Source of the DNA: Microbacterium terrisoli
GTDB lineage: Bacteria; Actinomycetota; Actinomycetes; Actinomycetales; Microbacteriaceae
Length of the DNA: 64,000 nt
NCBI RefSeq assembly: GCF_030866805.1
Contig: NZ_CP133019.1
Span: 558,001-622,000, forward strand
Direction of reading: 5' to 3'
Shown here: piece after piece, positions 25,664 to 34,862 of the stretch
Numbering within the stretch: position 1 is the first letter of the stretch
Layout: each line of letters opens with the position of its first letter
Notes under the pieces: generated by a model
Told to the model about the DNA's origin: nothing
The model's input: only the letters and a program-made list of their open reading frames with translations
The model's database searches: none
Translations under genes and position numbers: made by a program

Positions 25664-26680
25664 TCATTCCCGGGCTGGGCGAGTGCCGTGCAGGCTCTCG
25701 TAGATGTCATCGACGAAGGAGTCGATCGCGTCGGCGCCGGTTTCGGGCCCGCCGGCGAGTAGCCCGTCGATGCCGAAGAGGATCGCAGTCGGCGTACGCA
25801 GTCCGTCGGTGAGCGAGTCGCCGACGTAGTGGTTCGGGTCATGGACGGTCTGGGGCTCGTTCGACGAGGCCAAGATCGTGTCGTTCGGCTCTTCCATCAC
25901 CAGAAACCGCACATCGACCTCGGGCAGCAGGGCGCGGTAGTCGTCCACGTGCGTGATCACGTGCTGACATGATGCGCAGAAGGCCTGCACCGCCAGCAAC
26001 AACAGCGGGCGTTCCTGTGTGAGGTGCCGCAGAGTCGTCGTCGTGCCATCGCCGAGCGTGACGGGAACGGCGGGAGTGCGACTGCGTACATAGTCGAGTT
26101 CATTGTCCGAGGTGCCGAGTGCTTCGCTGGCGGTGGCTCCCGCCGACGGCGCGACAGCTGCCGCATCCTCTGTTCCACGGAGTACGACCACGAACACCGT
26201 CACGGCGGCGACCGCGAGGGCGAGCAGCCAGAGCCAGGATCCCCCCGCGGCGATCACCGCGCCGCCCCACAGCGGATTGGCCCAGATCGTCAGGGCTGTT
26301 CCGGTCGCGAGGGCGGTGAGCCAGCCGTTGCGCACGACCGTCCAGCCGGTGACGGGCGCAGGCTCCCCGAAGCACGCGCACGACGCATCGGGTGTGCGGC
26401 GCAGGGTGCGCACGATCAGCACGGTGTAGGTGCCCATGAGCACGACGGCGATCACCGCCGCGATGAGGCCCAACGCGCCCCCGAGCAATGCCAGGGCGAT
26501 GCCCAACACGATCTCGCCCCACGGATGCAGCTGCAGCAGCCAGCGACGCTGCAGCGCGGTCGGCACGCCGAGGTCGCGCCATCCACGCAGATCATCGGGG
26601 TGTCGCAGCTTCGCTACGCCACTGGCGATCAGCACGACGGCCATGACGAGCGGCAGGCTGATGCTGAGGGCGACGGGCAT
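25664..26680 (-). CDS. MauE/DoxX-like membrane protein fused to thioredoxin-fold domain
   Basis: The 338-residue protein has four to five transmembrane helices in the first 165 residues, of MauE type (GVAKLRHPDDLRGWRDLGVP, then a Cys pair in DASCACFG), another hydrophobic segment, and a C-terminal thioredoxin-like domain with the redox motif FCASCQHV. MauE-type proteins are linked to disulfide formation in the periplasm, so this may be a membrane oxidoreductase. The ATG at 26680 lacks a ribosome binding site but has TAAACT 6 nt upstream, which suggests a leaderless transcript. It lies among glycosyltransferase genes and is convergent with the upstream one. Its link to polysaccharide synthesis is unclear. 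Confidence 0.82.
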   Translation of the reverse strand: MPVALSISLPLVMAVVLIASGVAKLRHPDDLRGWRDLGVPTALQRRWLLQLHPWGEIVLGIALALLGGALGLIAAVIAVVLMGTYTVLIVRTLRRTPDASCACFGEPAPVTGWTVVRNGWLTALATGTALTIWANPLWGGAVIAAGGSWLWLLALAVAAVTVFVVVLRGTEDAAAVAPSAGATASEALGTSDNELDYVRSRTPAVPVTLGDGTTTTLRHLTQERPLLLLAVQAFCASCQHVITHVDDYRALLPEVDVRFLVMEEPNDTILASSNEPQTVHDPNHYVGDSLTDGLRTPTAILFGIDGLLAGGPETGADAIDSFVDDIYESLHGTRPARE

Positions 26681-26686
26681 GAGGCG

Positions 26687-26692
26687 AGTTTA
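26687..26692 (-). promoter_or_regulatory. Probable -10 element of leaderless promoter (TAAACT)
   Basis: TAAACT lies 6 nt upstream of the ATG at 26680 and its TAA is the stop codon of the upstream glycosyltransferase. There is no Shine-Dalgarno sequence in between, so the transcript would start at or near the ATG. Confidence 0.45.
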
Positions 26693-27859
26693 TCGGCGGG
26701 CGCCGACACGACGGACGACCTCGGCATACACATCGGCGTGCGCGCGTGTCACCTCGATGTCGGTGAGGAGTCCCGGTGTGTTCCGAGCCCCTTCTCCGAG
26801 CCGTGCAAGCAACGGCAGGTCGTCGGAGAGTCTGCGCAGCGCCGCCGCCAGCGCGGCCTCGTCACGGGGCTGCACGCGCAGCCCGTTCACACCGTCGTGC
26901 ACCCACTCCCTCGGCCCGCCCTCGTCGGCCACGACCGCGGGCACCCCGGCCGCAAGGTATTGCAGCACGTTCTGTCCCAGAGGCTCGGGACGACGGGATG
27001 CCTGTACCCCGACATCCCACGTCGCAAGCAGCGCATCGACATCTGAGACATGCCCCGGAAGTGACACGCGCTCGCCGACCCCGAGGCGCACAGCGTGCGT
27101 GCGCAGTTCATCGACGTAGTCGTCGTGGCCGAACGGCGCACCGCCGGCGAGCTCGAGCGTCGCGTCACCGTCGGCGAACGCGGCCGCGAACGCCTCGATG
27201 AGCAGATCCTGCCCCTTCCACGGGTCGATGCGAGCGAGCATGCCGATCCGCAGTGCGGACGCCGGATGTCGGTGGGCGGGGGAGCGGTGCAGGCCCGACG
27301 CGCTGGGGATCACCCTGGTGACCGCGTCCGAGCGCAGGTAAGGCATGGCAGCGGCAAGCGTGTATGCCGAGTTGGCGATCACGCCGTCCGCCCTCGGCAG
27401 CACGAGGCGGGTCATCAGGGCGTGGCCGGCCCCTCCCAGCGCCGTCGTGTCGATGATGTCGCGCAGGTGCACGACGAACGGCACCCGGCTGGTCCGCGCC
27501 GCCAGCGCACCGTAAGCGGCTGCTCGCGACGTGTTGGCGTCGATGACGTCGGCCGAGCGGAACTCGCCGCGCAGGCGGGTCGCCGCGGCCTGTGCGAGCA
27601 GTGACGCCCCGAGAGCGGCAAGGGTGCGTGTGCCGCCGCTGCTCACCCCCGCGCGCTGCGCGACCCCGTAACGGCGCACGGGCACTGTGCCCACGGCGCC
27701 GGTGAACACGTCCTCGTCGGCTGTCGGCGGCAGCAGCAGCACGGCCGACCACTCCGGGCCGGAGCGGAACATGCGGGCCAGGGCGTACTCGGCACCGCCG
27801 GCGCTGGCTGTGTGGTCGAGGTGCGCGACACGCAGCGGGCGCACCGCGCGGCCGGTCAC
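26690..27859 (-). CDS. GT4-family glycosyltransferase
   Basis: The 389-residue GT-B enzyme has an N-terminal HLDHTASAGGAEYALARMF nucleotide-sugar-transferase start, a central ARIDPWKGQDLLIEAFA hinge strand, and a C-terminal RPEPLGQNVLQYLAAGVPAV motif with Gln in place of the usual second Glu of the E-x7-E motif. It starts at a GTG overlapping the stop of the phosphatase gene by 4 bp, so the two are translated together. The sugar specificity cannot be read from the sequence. Confidence 0.88.
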   Translation of the reverse strand: MTGRAVRPLRVAHLDHTASAGGAEYALARMFRSGPEWSAVLLLPPTADEDVFTGAVGTVPVRRYGVAQRAGVSSGGTRTLAALGASLLAQAAATRLRGEFRSADVIDANTSRAAAYGALAARTSRVPFVVHLRDIIDTTALGGAGHALMTRLVLPRADGVIANSAYTLAAAMPYLRSDAVTRVIPSASGLHRSPAHRHPASALRIGMLARIDPWKGQDLLIEAFAAAFADGDATLELAGGAPFGHDDYVDELRTHAVRLGVGERVSLPGHVSDVDALLATWDVGVQASRRPEPLGQNVLQYLAAGVPAVVADEGGPREWVHDGVNGLRVQPRDEAALAAALRRLSDDLPLLARLGEGARNTPGLLTDIEVTRAHADVYAEVVRRVGARR

Positions 27860-28524
27860 CGCGGCCGGCCCGCGCCGCTCGGCGGTGCCACCGACTCGCG
27901 CTTCGGCTCGCCCAGCGCCCCGGGATCGTTCGCCGCCCGGTCGTACGCGTCGCGATCGGCCGGCGGCATTCCGAGCAGCGCTGCCGCCAGTGCCGTCAGG
28001 GCGGGGATCTCTTCTCGGGCCATCTGCAGATACGCATCTTCGTCGCGTCCGTGTGGGTCGATGATGTCACCGGCGGGCCGACGCACGTGAGAAAGGTGGG
28101 CGACCAGGTCTCTGAGTCCGGCGACCGAGTAGACGGGCTCGTGAGCGGGAATGAGCTCTGCCGCTGCGCCGGCCTCACGCATCGTGTATGTGCGCTTGAG
28201 CGCGGCCGGCACGCGCTGCAGCACCGATGATCGTTGCCGTGTGCTCGCGGTGAGCACCAGATCGGCCGTCGAGATCATCGCGTCGGTGAGCTGTTGGGAG
28301 ACGTGCGCCGATCCGTCCGCGCCCAGCGCGCGCGCCATCGACTGCACGCGCGAACCCATCGGAGCACCCACCACAGCCTGCAATCCGGCACTCGAGACCT
28401 CGACGTGGGTCGAGACCGAGCCCGGCAGGTACCATTGCGCCCAACGCCGCAGCATCGTCTCGGCGAGCGGACTGCGGTGCACGTTGCCTTCGCAGACCGT
28501 GACGATCCGAAAGCGGTCGGTCAT
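27856..28524 (-). CDS. Low-molecular-weight protein tyrosine phosphatase (Wzb-type)
   Basis: The 222-residue protein carries the P-loop VCEGNVHRSP with nucleophile Cys11 and Arg17 (CX5R) and a DPHGRDED segment supplying the general acid Asp. The second Cys usual in CxGNxCRS is His16 here. Enzymes of this family dephosphorylate the C-terminal tyrosines of BY-kinases such as the Wzc homologue encoded at 44553-46319, and so control chain length and export. It is about 60 residues longer than typical Wzb, with a Pro/Arg-rich C-terminal tail. GGAGGG precedes the ATG. It is divergent from the next gene. Confidence 0.9.
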   Translation of the reverse strand: MTDRFRIVTVCEGNVHRSPLAETMLRRWAQWYLPGSVSTHVEVSSAGLQAVVGAPMGSRVQSMARALGADGSAHVSQQLTDAMISTADLVLTASTRQRSSVLQRVPAALKRTYTMREAGAAAELIPAHEPVYSVAGLRDLVAHLSHVRRPAGDIIDPHGRDEDAYLQMAREEIPALTALAAALLGMPPADRDAYDRAANDPGALGEPKRESVAPPSGAGRPR

Positions 28525-28620
28525 GGCATCCCTCCACGCGCGTCGCGGTTGCGTTCGCCCCGAAGAAGACAGCGAGGCTGCGAACCCGACAGAATAGGTG
28601 CAGGGGCGAGTCTATCGGGG

Positions 28621-30600
28621 GTGTGCGTGCGGGTGCTGAGGATCTCCCACAGCGCCACCGTGGGCGCGTGGCGGGGACGCGAGCGCGCATTGCGCGCACG
28701 CGGAGTGGACCTGACGCTGCTCACTGCCCGGCGATGGCACGCGGGCGGCGTCCCGGTGACGCTGCAGACGAGACCCGGTGACGACGCGGTGCCCGTGACG
28801 ACCTGGGGGCGGCATCCTGCCCTTTTCGTGTACGCCCCTCGGCCGCTGTGGCAGGCGCTGAAGCGCGAGTGGGATGTCATCGACATCCACGAAGAGCCGT
28901 TTGCGCTGGCAACGGCCGAAGTGCTTCTGCTGCGCGCACTGCGCCGCAACCGCGCGCCCGTCGTGCTCTACACCGCGCAGAACATCGCCAAGCGCTATCC
29001 GATCCCGTTCCGCTGGATGGAGCGGTTCGCGCTGCGTCGCGCACGCGGTGTCTCGGCATGCAATGAGCAGGCGGCGCAGATCGTCGTCGACAAGGGGTTC
29101 GCGGGTCGGCCGCGCGTGATCCCGCTCGGGATCGACGCCCACGAGTTCGCCCCGAGCACGCACGCTGTGGACCCCGCGCAGATCGTCGTGGGCTTCGTCG
29201 GCCGGCTCGTTCCTGAGAAGGGCATCGAGGTGCTGCTGCGCGCCGCGGCCGGCGACGCCCGGTTGCGGCTGCGGATCGCTGGGGCCGGTCCCTTGGCCGA
29301 GAACCTGCCGACTCGTGCAGCCGGACTCGGCATCGCCGACCGGGTGCAACTCGTCGGAGCCGTCGCGCCCGACCGCGTTCCAGAGTTCTACCGCACGATG
29401 GACGTGCTGGCCGTCCCATCCCAGAGCACGCCGTCCTGGACCGAGCAGTTCGGCCGGGTCGCGATCGAGGCGATGGCGACGGGCGTCCCGGTCGTTTCGA
29501 GCGACGCCGGCGCACTGCCCGACGTCGTGGGCGGCGCGGGCATCGTCGTCCCCGAGGGTGATGTGTCCGCGCTGCAGGCGGCCCTGATTGAGGCCGCGGG
29601 CGCTCGCCGCGAGGACCTGGTGCAGGCAGGTTTCGCGCGGGCCGCCGAATGCACGTGGGATGCCGTGGCCGACGACTACCTGGAGCTCTACCGTTCGGTC
29701 ACGCACACCGCTTCTTCGTCGCCACCCCGCCTCGAGGTGGTCGTCGTCGCCTATGGCGCCCCCGACATGCTGCGCCGGGCCCTCGAACCGGTGAGGGCGC
29801 TCCCGGTCACCGTGGTCGACAACTCGTCGCTGCCCGCGATCGCGGCGCTGTGCGCCGAGCTGAGTGTGCGCTACATCGATCCCGGGCGCAACGGCGGGTT
29901 CGCCTCAGGCGTGAATGTCGCACTCGCCGACCGTCTCGTGCCGGACGGCGACGTGCTGCTGCTCAACCCCGATGCCGTGGTGTCGGTCGGCGACATCATG
30001 TCGCTGCAGCGGGGACTGCACGCGGCGGGTGACCTCGCCACGGTGGGTGCGGTGCAAGTCGACGAGTCGGGTAGGCGTGCGCGGGTAGGCTGGCCGTTCC
30101 CGTCGCCGGGCAACGCATGGCTCCAGGCGGTGGGTCTCGGGCGCCTGCAGCGCGGTGCGCGGTTCGTCATCGGGTCGGTGCTGCTGGTGCGGGGGACCGC
30201 CCTGGCGCAGGTCGGCGACTTCGATGAGCGCTTCTTCCTCTATGCCGAAGAGACCGACTGGGCCTTTCGCGCGCATCGGCTGGGCTGGCGGCACGCCGTG
30301 GTGCCCGATGCGCGCGCTGTGCACGCCGGCGCCGGCACGAGCACCGACCCGCGTCGACGCGAGGTGCACTTCCATGCATCGCAGGAGCGGTATTACCGCA
30401 AGCATTTCGGGGGGGTGGGCTGGACGGTGGCGCGCATGGCGGCGTGGTCGGGGGCGGTGGTGCGCGGGATGCTGCTGCCGGGCGATCGTGGACGTGAGGC
30501 ATGGCGGCGCGCGGCGCTGTATGCCCGCGGCCCTGTCCGGGTCGAGGCGCGGCTGAAGGCAGGGCCGGCAGGCCGCGCGTCGCAGGGGGAGGTCGGCTGA
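28621..30600 (+). CDS. Bifunctional glycosyltransferase: GT4 fused to GT2
   Basis: The 659-residue protein has two catalytic units. Residues about 1-360 are a GT4 enzyme with FVGRLVPEKGIEVLL and EQFGRVAIEAMATGVPVV. Residues about 368-640 are a GT2 enzyme of the rhamnosyltransferase kind, with VVVVAYGAPDMLRRAL, LLLNPDAVVS and FFLYAEETDWAFRAHRLGW. Fusion implies two consecutive sugar additions. The start is uncertain between GTG codons at 28621, 28627 and 28633; GGGG lies just upstream of 28621. It shares a divergent promoter region of about 95 bp with the phosphatase gene, and its stop overlaps the next ATG. Confidence 0.87.
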   Translation: MCVRVLRISHSATVGAWRGRERALRARGVDLTLLTARRWHAGGVPVTLQTRPGDDAVPVTTWGRHPALFVYAPRPLWQALKREWDVIDIHEEPFALATAEVLLLRALRRNRAPVVLYTAQNIAKRYPIPFRWMERFALRRARGVSACNEQAAQIVVDKGFAGRPRVIPLGIDAHEFAPSTHAVDPAQIVVGFVGRLVPEKGIEVLLRAAAGDARLRLRIAGAGPLAENLPTRAAGLGIADRVQLVGAVAPDRVPEFYRTMDVLAVPSQSTPSWTEQFGRVAIEAMATGVPVVSSDAGALPDVVGGAGIVVPEGDVSALQAALIEAAGARREDLVQAGFARAAECTWDAVADDYLELYRSVTHTASSSPPRLEVVVVAYGAPDMLRRALEPVRALPVTVVDNSSLPAIAALCAELSVRYIDPGRNGGFASGVNVALADRLVPDGDVLLLNPDAVVSVGDIMSLQRGLHAAGDLATVGAVQVDESGRRARVGWPFPSPGNAWLQAVGLGRLQRGARFVIGSVLLVRGTALAQVGDFDERFFLYAEETDWAFRAHRLGWRHAVVPDARAVHAGAGTSTDPRRREVHFHASQERYYRKHFGGVGWTVARMAAWSGAVVRGMLLPGDRGREAWRRAALYARGPVRVEARLKAGPAGRASQGEVG

Positions 30601-31778
30601 TGCACATCGTGCAGATCTGTCCGGTCATCGGCCAGGGCACGGGAATCGCCGGCGTCGCCTGGAATCTGGAGCGCGAGTTCCGGCAGATGGGTCATACCGT
30701 CGACTCCTTCACGATGGATTCGGCCCGCAGACGTCCGCGTCGACCGTGGCCGAAGCATCCGATGCTGCGCGCGTTCGCGCTGTTCCGGCAGACCGTCTGG
30801 TTCAGCACCGTCGGCACGGTGCGAGCGCGACGCTTTCTGGCGCAGAGGCCGGGTGCCGTCTCGATCTGCCACAACAACGTGCTCGCCGGCGACGTCTATG
30901 TGGATCACGGCATTGTCGGTATGCCGAAACGACTCGCGGGCCGCAGTCTGTGGCGGATGCTGATCAACCCGACTTTTCCGTTCGTTTACCTCCGCGAGTC
31001 CATCCGGTACCGTAGCTGCGCGCACCACGTCGTGGTGGCTGTCTCGACGACGGAAGCGCAGATTCTGCGGCGCACCTTTCGGCGGGTGCGTCCGCCTGTC
31101 GAGGTGATTGCCAATGGCGTGGACCTTGACCGGTTCCACCCGCCCGGGCTTGCCGAGCGTGAAGACGCACGGAGGCAGTTCCATCTCGATGACGACGACC
31201 GCGTCGTGCTGTTCGTCGGACATGACTTCGCAGGCAAAGGGCTGGATGTCGCGATCGATGCGCTGCGCTCGGCGACCACCGTTTTGTTGCTGGTAGCGGG
31301 TGGGAACCAGCAGTCGATTGAGGCCGGGCGACGGCGTGCTGAAGCGGCGGGCGTTGCCCCCAGAGTGTTGTTCATGGGGCCGCGAAGCGATCTTCCGCTC
31401 TTTTTCGCGGCAGCCGATATCTTCGTTCTCCCGAGCGTCTATGAAGCCCATGGGCTGGTCATTCTCGAGGCGCTCGCCTCGGGTGTGCCCGTCGTCGCCA
31501 CTCGAGTCGGCTGCGCTCCCGATGTCGTCGTCGACGGTGGGAACGGTTACCTCGTGGACCGAGATGCGACCCAGCTGGGGAGTCGTCTTGAGCAACTTGC
31601 CGCAGCTGACCTGAGCCGCATGCGCGAGCGTGCGCGCGCGAGCGCCGAAGCGCACAGCTGGCGCACGAGCGCTGAGCGCTACATCACGCTGTTCGAGACT
31701 CTGCAGCCCGCGCTGCGGCTGCCAGCGGGTGATCCGACGCGCAGTGCGAGGCGGACGAAGGGGCGATCCGCACGGTGA
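30600..31778 (+). CDS. GT4-family glycosyltransferase
   Basis: The 392-residue GT-B protein begins MHIVQICPVIGQGTGIAGVA, has the donor-domain strand VVLFVGHDFAGKGLDVAIDA and the EAHGLVILEALASGVPVVAT motif with both Glu residues of E-x7-E. The ATG shares its first base with the preceding stop (TGATG) and its own stop overlaps the next start, so it belongs to a run of four coupled transferase genes (28621-33953). Confidence 0.9.
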   Translation: MHIVQICPVIGQGTGIAGVAWNLEREFRQMGHTVDSFTMDSARRRPRRPWPKHPMLRAFALFRQTVWFSTVGTVRARRFLAQRPGAVSICHNNVLAGDVYVDHGIVGMPKRLAGRSLWRMLINPTFPFVYLRESIRYRSCAHHVVVAVSTTEAQILRRTFRRVRPPVEVIANGVDLDRFHPPGLAEREDARRQFHLDDDDRVVLFVGHDFAGKGLDVAIDALRSATTVLLLVAGGNQQSIEAGRRRAEAAGVAPRVLFMGPRSDLPLFFAAADIFVLPSVYEAHGLVILEALASGVPVVATRVGCAPDVVVDGGNGYLVDRDATQLGSRLEQLAAADLSRMRERARASAEAHSWRTSAERYITLFETLQPALRLPAGDPTRSARRTKGRSAR

Positions 31779-32827
31779 CCCCGCTCAGCATCCTGCACGC
31801 CATACGCTCGGACCGGTTCGCCGGCGTCGAGCAGCTCGTTCTGCGCCTGGCCGTCGCGCAAGCTGCGGCCGGTCATCGCGTTCGGGTCGTTGGCGGGGCC
31901 TCTGAGCGCATGGCTGATCCGCTGCGCGCGGCAGGCGTCGTCTACGTGCCCGCGTCGCATACCCGGCATGTGGTGGCTGCCTTGCGGCGTTGGGCCGGCA
32001 CCGCCGATGTCGTCAACACGCACATGACGGCCGCTGACGTCGCCGCCGTGTTCGCGTTCTTCGGTCGCGCGCGTCCCGCGGTCGCCTCGACCCGTCACTT
32101 CGCTCAGCGTCGCGGCCGTCTCCGCGCGTTGCCGCTGGACCCAGTCGTGCGCCGCGTGGTCGACGTCGAGATTGCAGTCAGCCATGCAGTGGCCGCGGCG
32201 GTCGGCGTGCCCAGCACCGTGGTGCATTCCGGTATCGCACCGGTACCGTTCGCCGACCCTGGCTCGCGTCGGCGCGTCGTGTTGATAGCGCAACGCTTGC
32301 AGCCCGAGAAGCAGACATTGCTGGCGGTGGATGCTTTCGCGCGATCGGGCCTCGTCAGCGACGGCTGGTGTCTCGAGGTTGCAGGTGACGGAGCCGACTA
32401 TGCCGCCGTGGCCTCCGGCGTCGAGCGCCTCGGTGATGCCGGCCGTATGCTCGGTTTTCGTGACGATGTGCCCGAGCTCATGGCGTGCGCCGGCATCCTG
32501 CTCGCGCCCACGCCGAATGAGGCATTGGGTCTGAGTGTGATCGAGGCCATGGCGTGCGGACTGCCTGTCGTTGCGGCTGGAGCAGCGGGACACCTCGACG
32601 TGATGGCCGGCCTCGACCCGCGTGCGCTGTTCGCGCCCGGTGACGCTGCAGGGGCGGCGCGGGCGCTGCGCGCGTTGGCCGACGATCCCGAGGGCCGCCG
32701 GCGGCTCGGGACGGCTGAACGCGAGCGACAGCAGCGTGACTTCTCGCTGGATCAGCAGGTTGCGGGAACGGATGCCGCATACCGCGCGGCGATCACGCGC
32801 CATCGGGCGGGGGACATTCATGACTGA
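31775..32827 (+). CDS. GT4-family glycosyltransferase
   Basis: The 350-residue GT-B enzyme has ILHAIRSDRFAGVEQLVLRL at the acceptor end, VLIAQRLQPEKQTLLAVDAF, and the donor motif NEALGLSVIEAMACGLPVVA. The GTG start overlaps the upstream stop by 4 bp and the gene overlaps the next by 8 bp. Third member of the coupled transferase run. Confidence 0.9.
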   Translation: MTPLSILHAIRSDRFAGVEQLVLRLAVAQAAAGHRVRVVGGASERMADPLRAAGVVYVPASHTRHVVAALRRWAGTADVVNTHMTAADVAAVFAFFGRARPAVASTRHFAQRRGRLRALPLDPVVRRVVDVEIAVSHAVAAAVGVPSTVVHSGIAPVPFADPGSRRRVVLIAQRLQPEKQTLLAVDAFARSGLVSDGWCLEVAGDGADYAAVASGVERLGDAGRMLGFRDDVPELMACAGILLAPTPNEALGLSVIEAMACGLPVVAAGAAGHLDVMAGLDPRALFAPGDAAGAARALRALADDPEGRRRLGTAERERQQRDFSLDQQVAGTDAAYRAAITRHRAGDIHD

Positions 32828-33953
32828 TCTCGTCGTGATCTCACTCGAGGCATGGGACGGCGTGTGGCGGCGCAATCAGCACCTTGTCTCACGGCTGCTG
32901 GACGCCGACCCGCACTTGCGCGTGCTGTTCGTGGAGCCGGTGGCCGATCCGCTGCACGATGTGCGTTCGGGGCGCCATCCGCGATTCGGGCGGGGAGTGC
33001 GAGAGCGTGCGGATGTACAACCGCGCCTGTGGACACTGCAGCCGCTGAAGCTCCTGCCGCGTCGGGTGGATCTGTGGGCTGACAAGCGGTTCGCGCGTAC
33101 TGTCGCGCGAGCAGCGCGGCGTATCGGCATGGCCCGGCCCGTGTTGTGGGTCAATGATCCGGGAGCCGCTGAGACGTCACGTGTCACAGGCTGGCCGACG
33201 CTGTATGACATCACCGATGACTGGGCAGTCGCCGATCGCGGTGCGCGTCAGCAGCAGCGGGTGGTCGCGGGCGAGCGGTATCTCTTGCATCACGCAACGG
33301 ACGTGGTCGCTTGTTCGGCCGAACTCGTGGCCAGAAAATCTCCGAGTCGACCGCAGGGATCGCCTCCGATCGAACTCATCCCGAACGGAGTCGATGTCGC
33401 CGCCTACCGACGGCCGAGTTCACGCCCCGAAGACCTGCCGCCGGGGAAGACAGCGGTGTACGTCGGCACGCTGCACTCCGATCGACTTGACGTCGACCTC
33501 TGCGTGAAGACGGCCCAGGCGCTGGGCGCTGAGGTCTCGATCGTACTCGTGGGGCCGAATCTGCTCGGGGATGCCGCGACCGGCCGACTGCGCGATGCCG
33601 GTGTGGTCCTGCTGGGGGCGAAGCCGCACGAGCAAGTGCCGCCCTATCTGCAGCACGCCGACGCTCTGATCGTGCCCCACCTGGTGAACGAGTTCACTGA
33701 CAGCCTTGACCCCATAAAGCTATACGAGTACCAGGCTGCGGGGCGGCCCGTGGTTGCTACTGCGGTGGCCGGCTTTCGCGGCGCGGATCAGGTCGCCATC
33801 GCAGCGGGCGACGAGTTCGCATGGACGACGTTGAGAGCGTCATCGGGACATGCCGGCGTCCCCGATCGACTTCTTCCGGAAGCCCCGGACTGGTCGTTGC
33901 GCGCTCGGGCCTTTCATACTCGGCTCGTGCGTCTCTGGGCCGAAGCGACCTAG
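32820..33953 (+). CDS. TuaH-like glycosyltransferase
   Basis: The 377-residue protein starts LVVISLEAWDGVWRRNQHL and has the characteristic DPIKLYEYQAAGRPVVAT segment near the C-terminus, the pattern of TuaH-like and related GT-B enzymes that act on teichuronic acid-like chains. TLYDITDDWAV matches the acceptor-side motif of the same group. It ends the coupled run; the 71-bp gap to the convergent Tat-protein gene holds only a weak hairpin (AGGGGC/GCCCCT). Confidence 0.87.
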   Translation: MTDLVVISLEAWDGVWRRNQHLVSRLLDADPHLRVLFVEPVADPLHDVRSGRHPRFGRGVRERADVQPRLWTLQPLKLLPRRVDLWADKRFARTVARAARRIGMARPVLWVNDPGAAETSRVTGWPTLYDITDDWAVADRGARQQQRVVAGERYLLHHATDVVACSAELVARKSPSRPQGSPPIELIPNGVDVAAYRRPSSRPEDLPPGKTAVYVGTLHSDRLDVDLCVKTAQALGAEVSIVLVGPNLLGDAATGRLRDAGVVLLGAKPHEQVPPYLQHADALIVPHLVNEFTDSLDPIKLYEYQAAGRPVVATAVAGFRGADQVAIAAGDEFAWTTLRASSGHAGVPDRLLPEAPDWSLRARAFHTRLVRLWAEAT

Positions 33954-34024
33954 GAGGGGCCGCGGAGCAGCTCAGCCCGACGCAGCCCCTTCTACGATGT
34001 GGCAGCACTCAGCTCAGTCTGGAT

Positions 34025-34606
34025 CTAGACATTCCATGTTGCGCCGGCAATGCACATCTGCTGCGCCTCAGTGAAGGTGTTCTCCGAGCACGAACCGCCG
34101 ACCTTGGTTCCGTCGCCCGTGATCGGGTTCAACCCGCTGGCAGTCGCGGTGGCGTTGCCGGTCTGGCCGCTCACCGTGAAGGAGACCACGAGCGAGCCGT
34201 TCTGACTGTTGGGGTTGAGCGACGAGACCAACGCGAGGTTGCTCAAAGTGGTGTTCGGTCCGACATTGATCGGCAGTGCGACCAACGTGCAGGTGTTGAG
34301 ATCGAGTACCGCGAGGCTTCCGAGCGAGCTTCCATCGAGTGTTCCGCTCAAGTTGCTGATTGAGACGGAATTGTCGGTCGTGTTCGAGATCCTGAGCTGG
34401 AACGCGTAGCCCTTGTAGACGCCCGAACCGTTACCGGGCGTCTTGCAGCCTGCCCCGGTCAACTGGACGATGCCATTGCTCGCAGCGAATGCTGGTGCAG
34501 CCGACGCCACGGCGATGACGGGCACCGCCCAGGCCATCGCCTTCGTGACGGTGCGGCGGCTGATGCCCTTTGGCTCAGTGGTGCCGAAATCTTCGAGATC
34601 GCTCAT
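34025..34606 (-). CDS. Tat-exported protein of unknown function
   Basis: The 193-residue precursor has a twin-arginine signal, SRRTVTKAMAWAVPVIAVAS, with a cleavage site near APAFA-AS. The mature part of about 150 residues is Ser/Thr/Asn-rich, beta-strand-like, with four Cys (CKTP, NTCTL, GSCSEN, QMCIAG) that could form two disulfides. I recognise no family. The ATG at 34606 follows GGGGAG; longer frames extend upstream without a better start. Being exported folded and lying inside the polysaccharide locus, it could be a surface or pilin-like component, but that is speculation. A good promoter lies 100 bp upstream. Confidence 0.75.
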   Translation of the reverse strand: MSDLEDFGTTEPKGISRRTVTKAMAWAVPVIAVASAAPAFAASNGIVQLTGAGCKTPGNGSGVYKGYAFQLRISNTTDNSVSISNLSGTLDGSSLGSLAVLDLNTCTLVALPINVGPNTTLSNLALVSSLNPNSQNGSLVVSFTVSGQTGNATATASGLNPITGDGTKVGGSCSENTFTEAQQMCIAGATWNV

Positions 34607-34705
34607 GCGTACTCCCCAGATGAACGTAGTGCTGTGGACGGTGGTGTTCGACCGATCGGGGTGAACCCCTCTCCTGCGACCCCAGTACAAGCGCAGGTGC
34701 TGGTA

Positions 34706-34734
34706 AGCCTATCCCAGACCGCCACGCGTGTCTA
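34706..34734 (-). promoter_or_regulatory. Promoter of Tat-exported protein gene
   Basis: Read on the minus strand, TAGACA (34734-34729) and TAGGCT (34711-34706) are separated by exactly 17 bp. This gives a leader of about 95 nt. Confidence 0.6.
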
Positions 34735-34862
34735 TGAGAACTAAGAGACGATGACGAGCTGTCCAATCGGGCGTCTGCGCCGGTCGACGTGTGCGTCGAC
34801 GATCCAGAAGTTAGACTTCCGGCGGACGACCGCGTCGTGGATCTGGCGCTGTCTGGGGAGTT

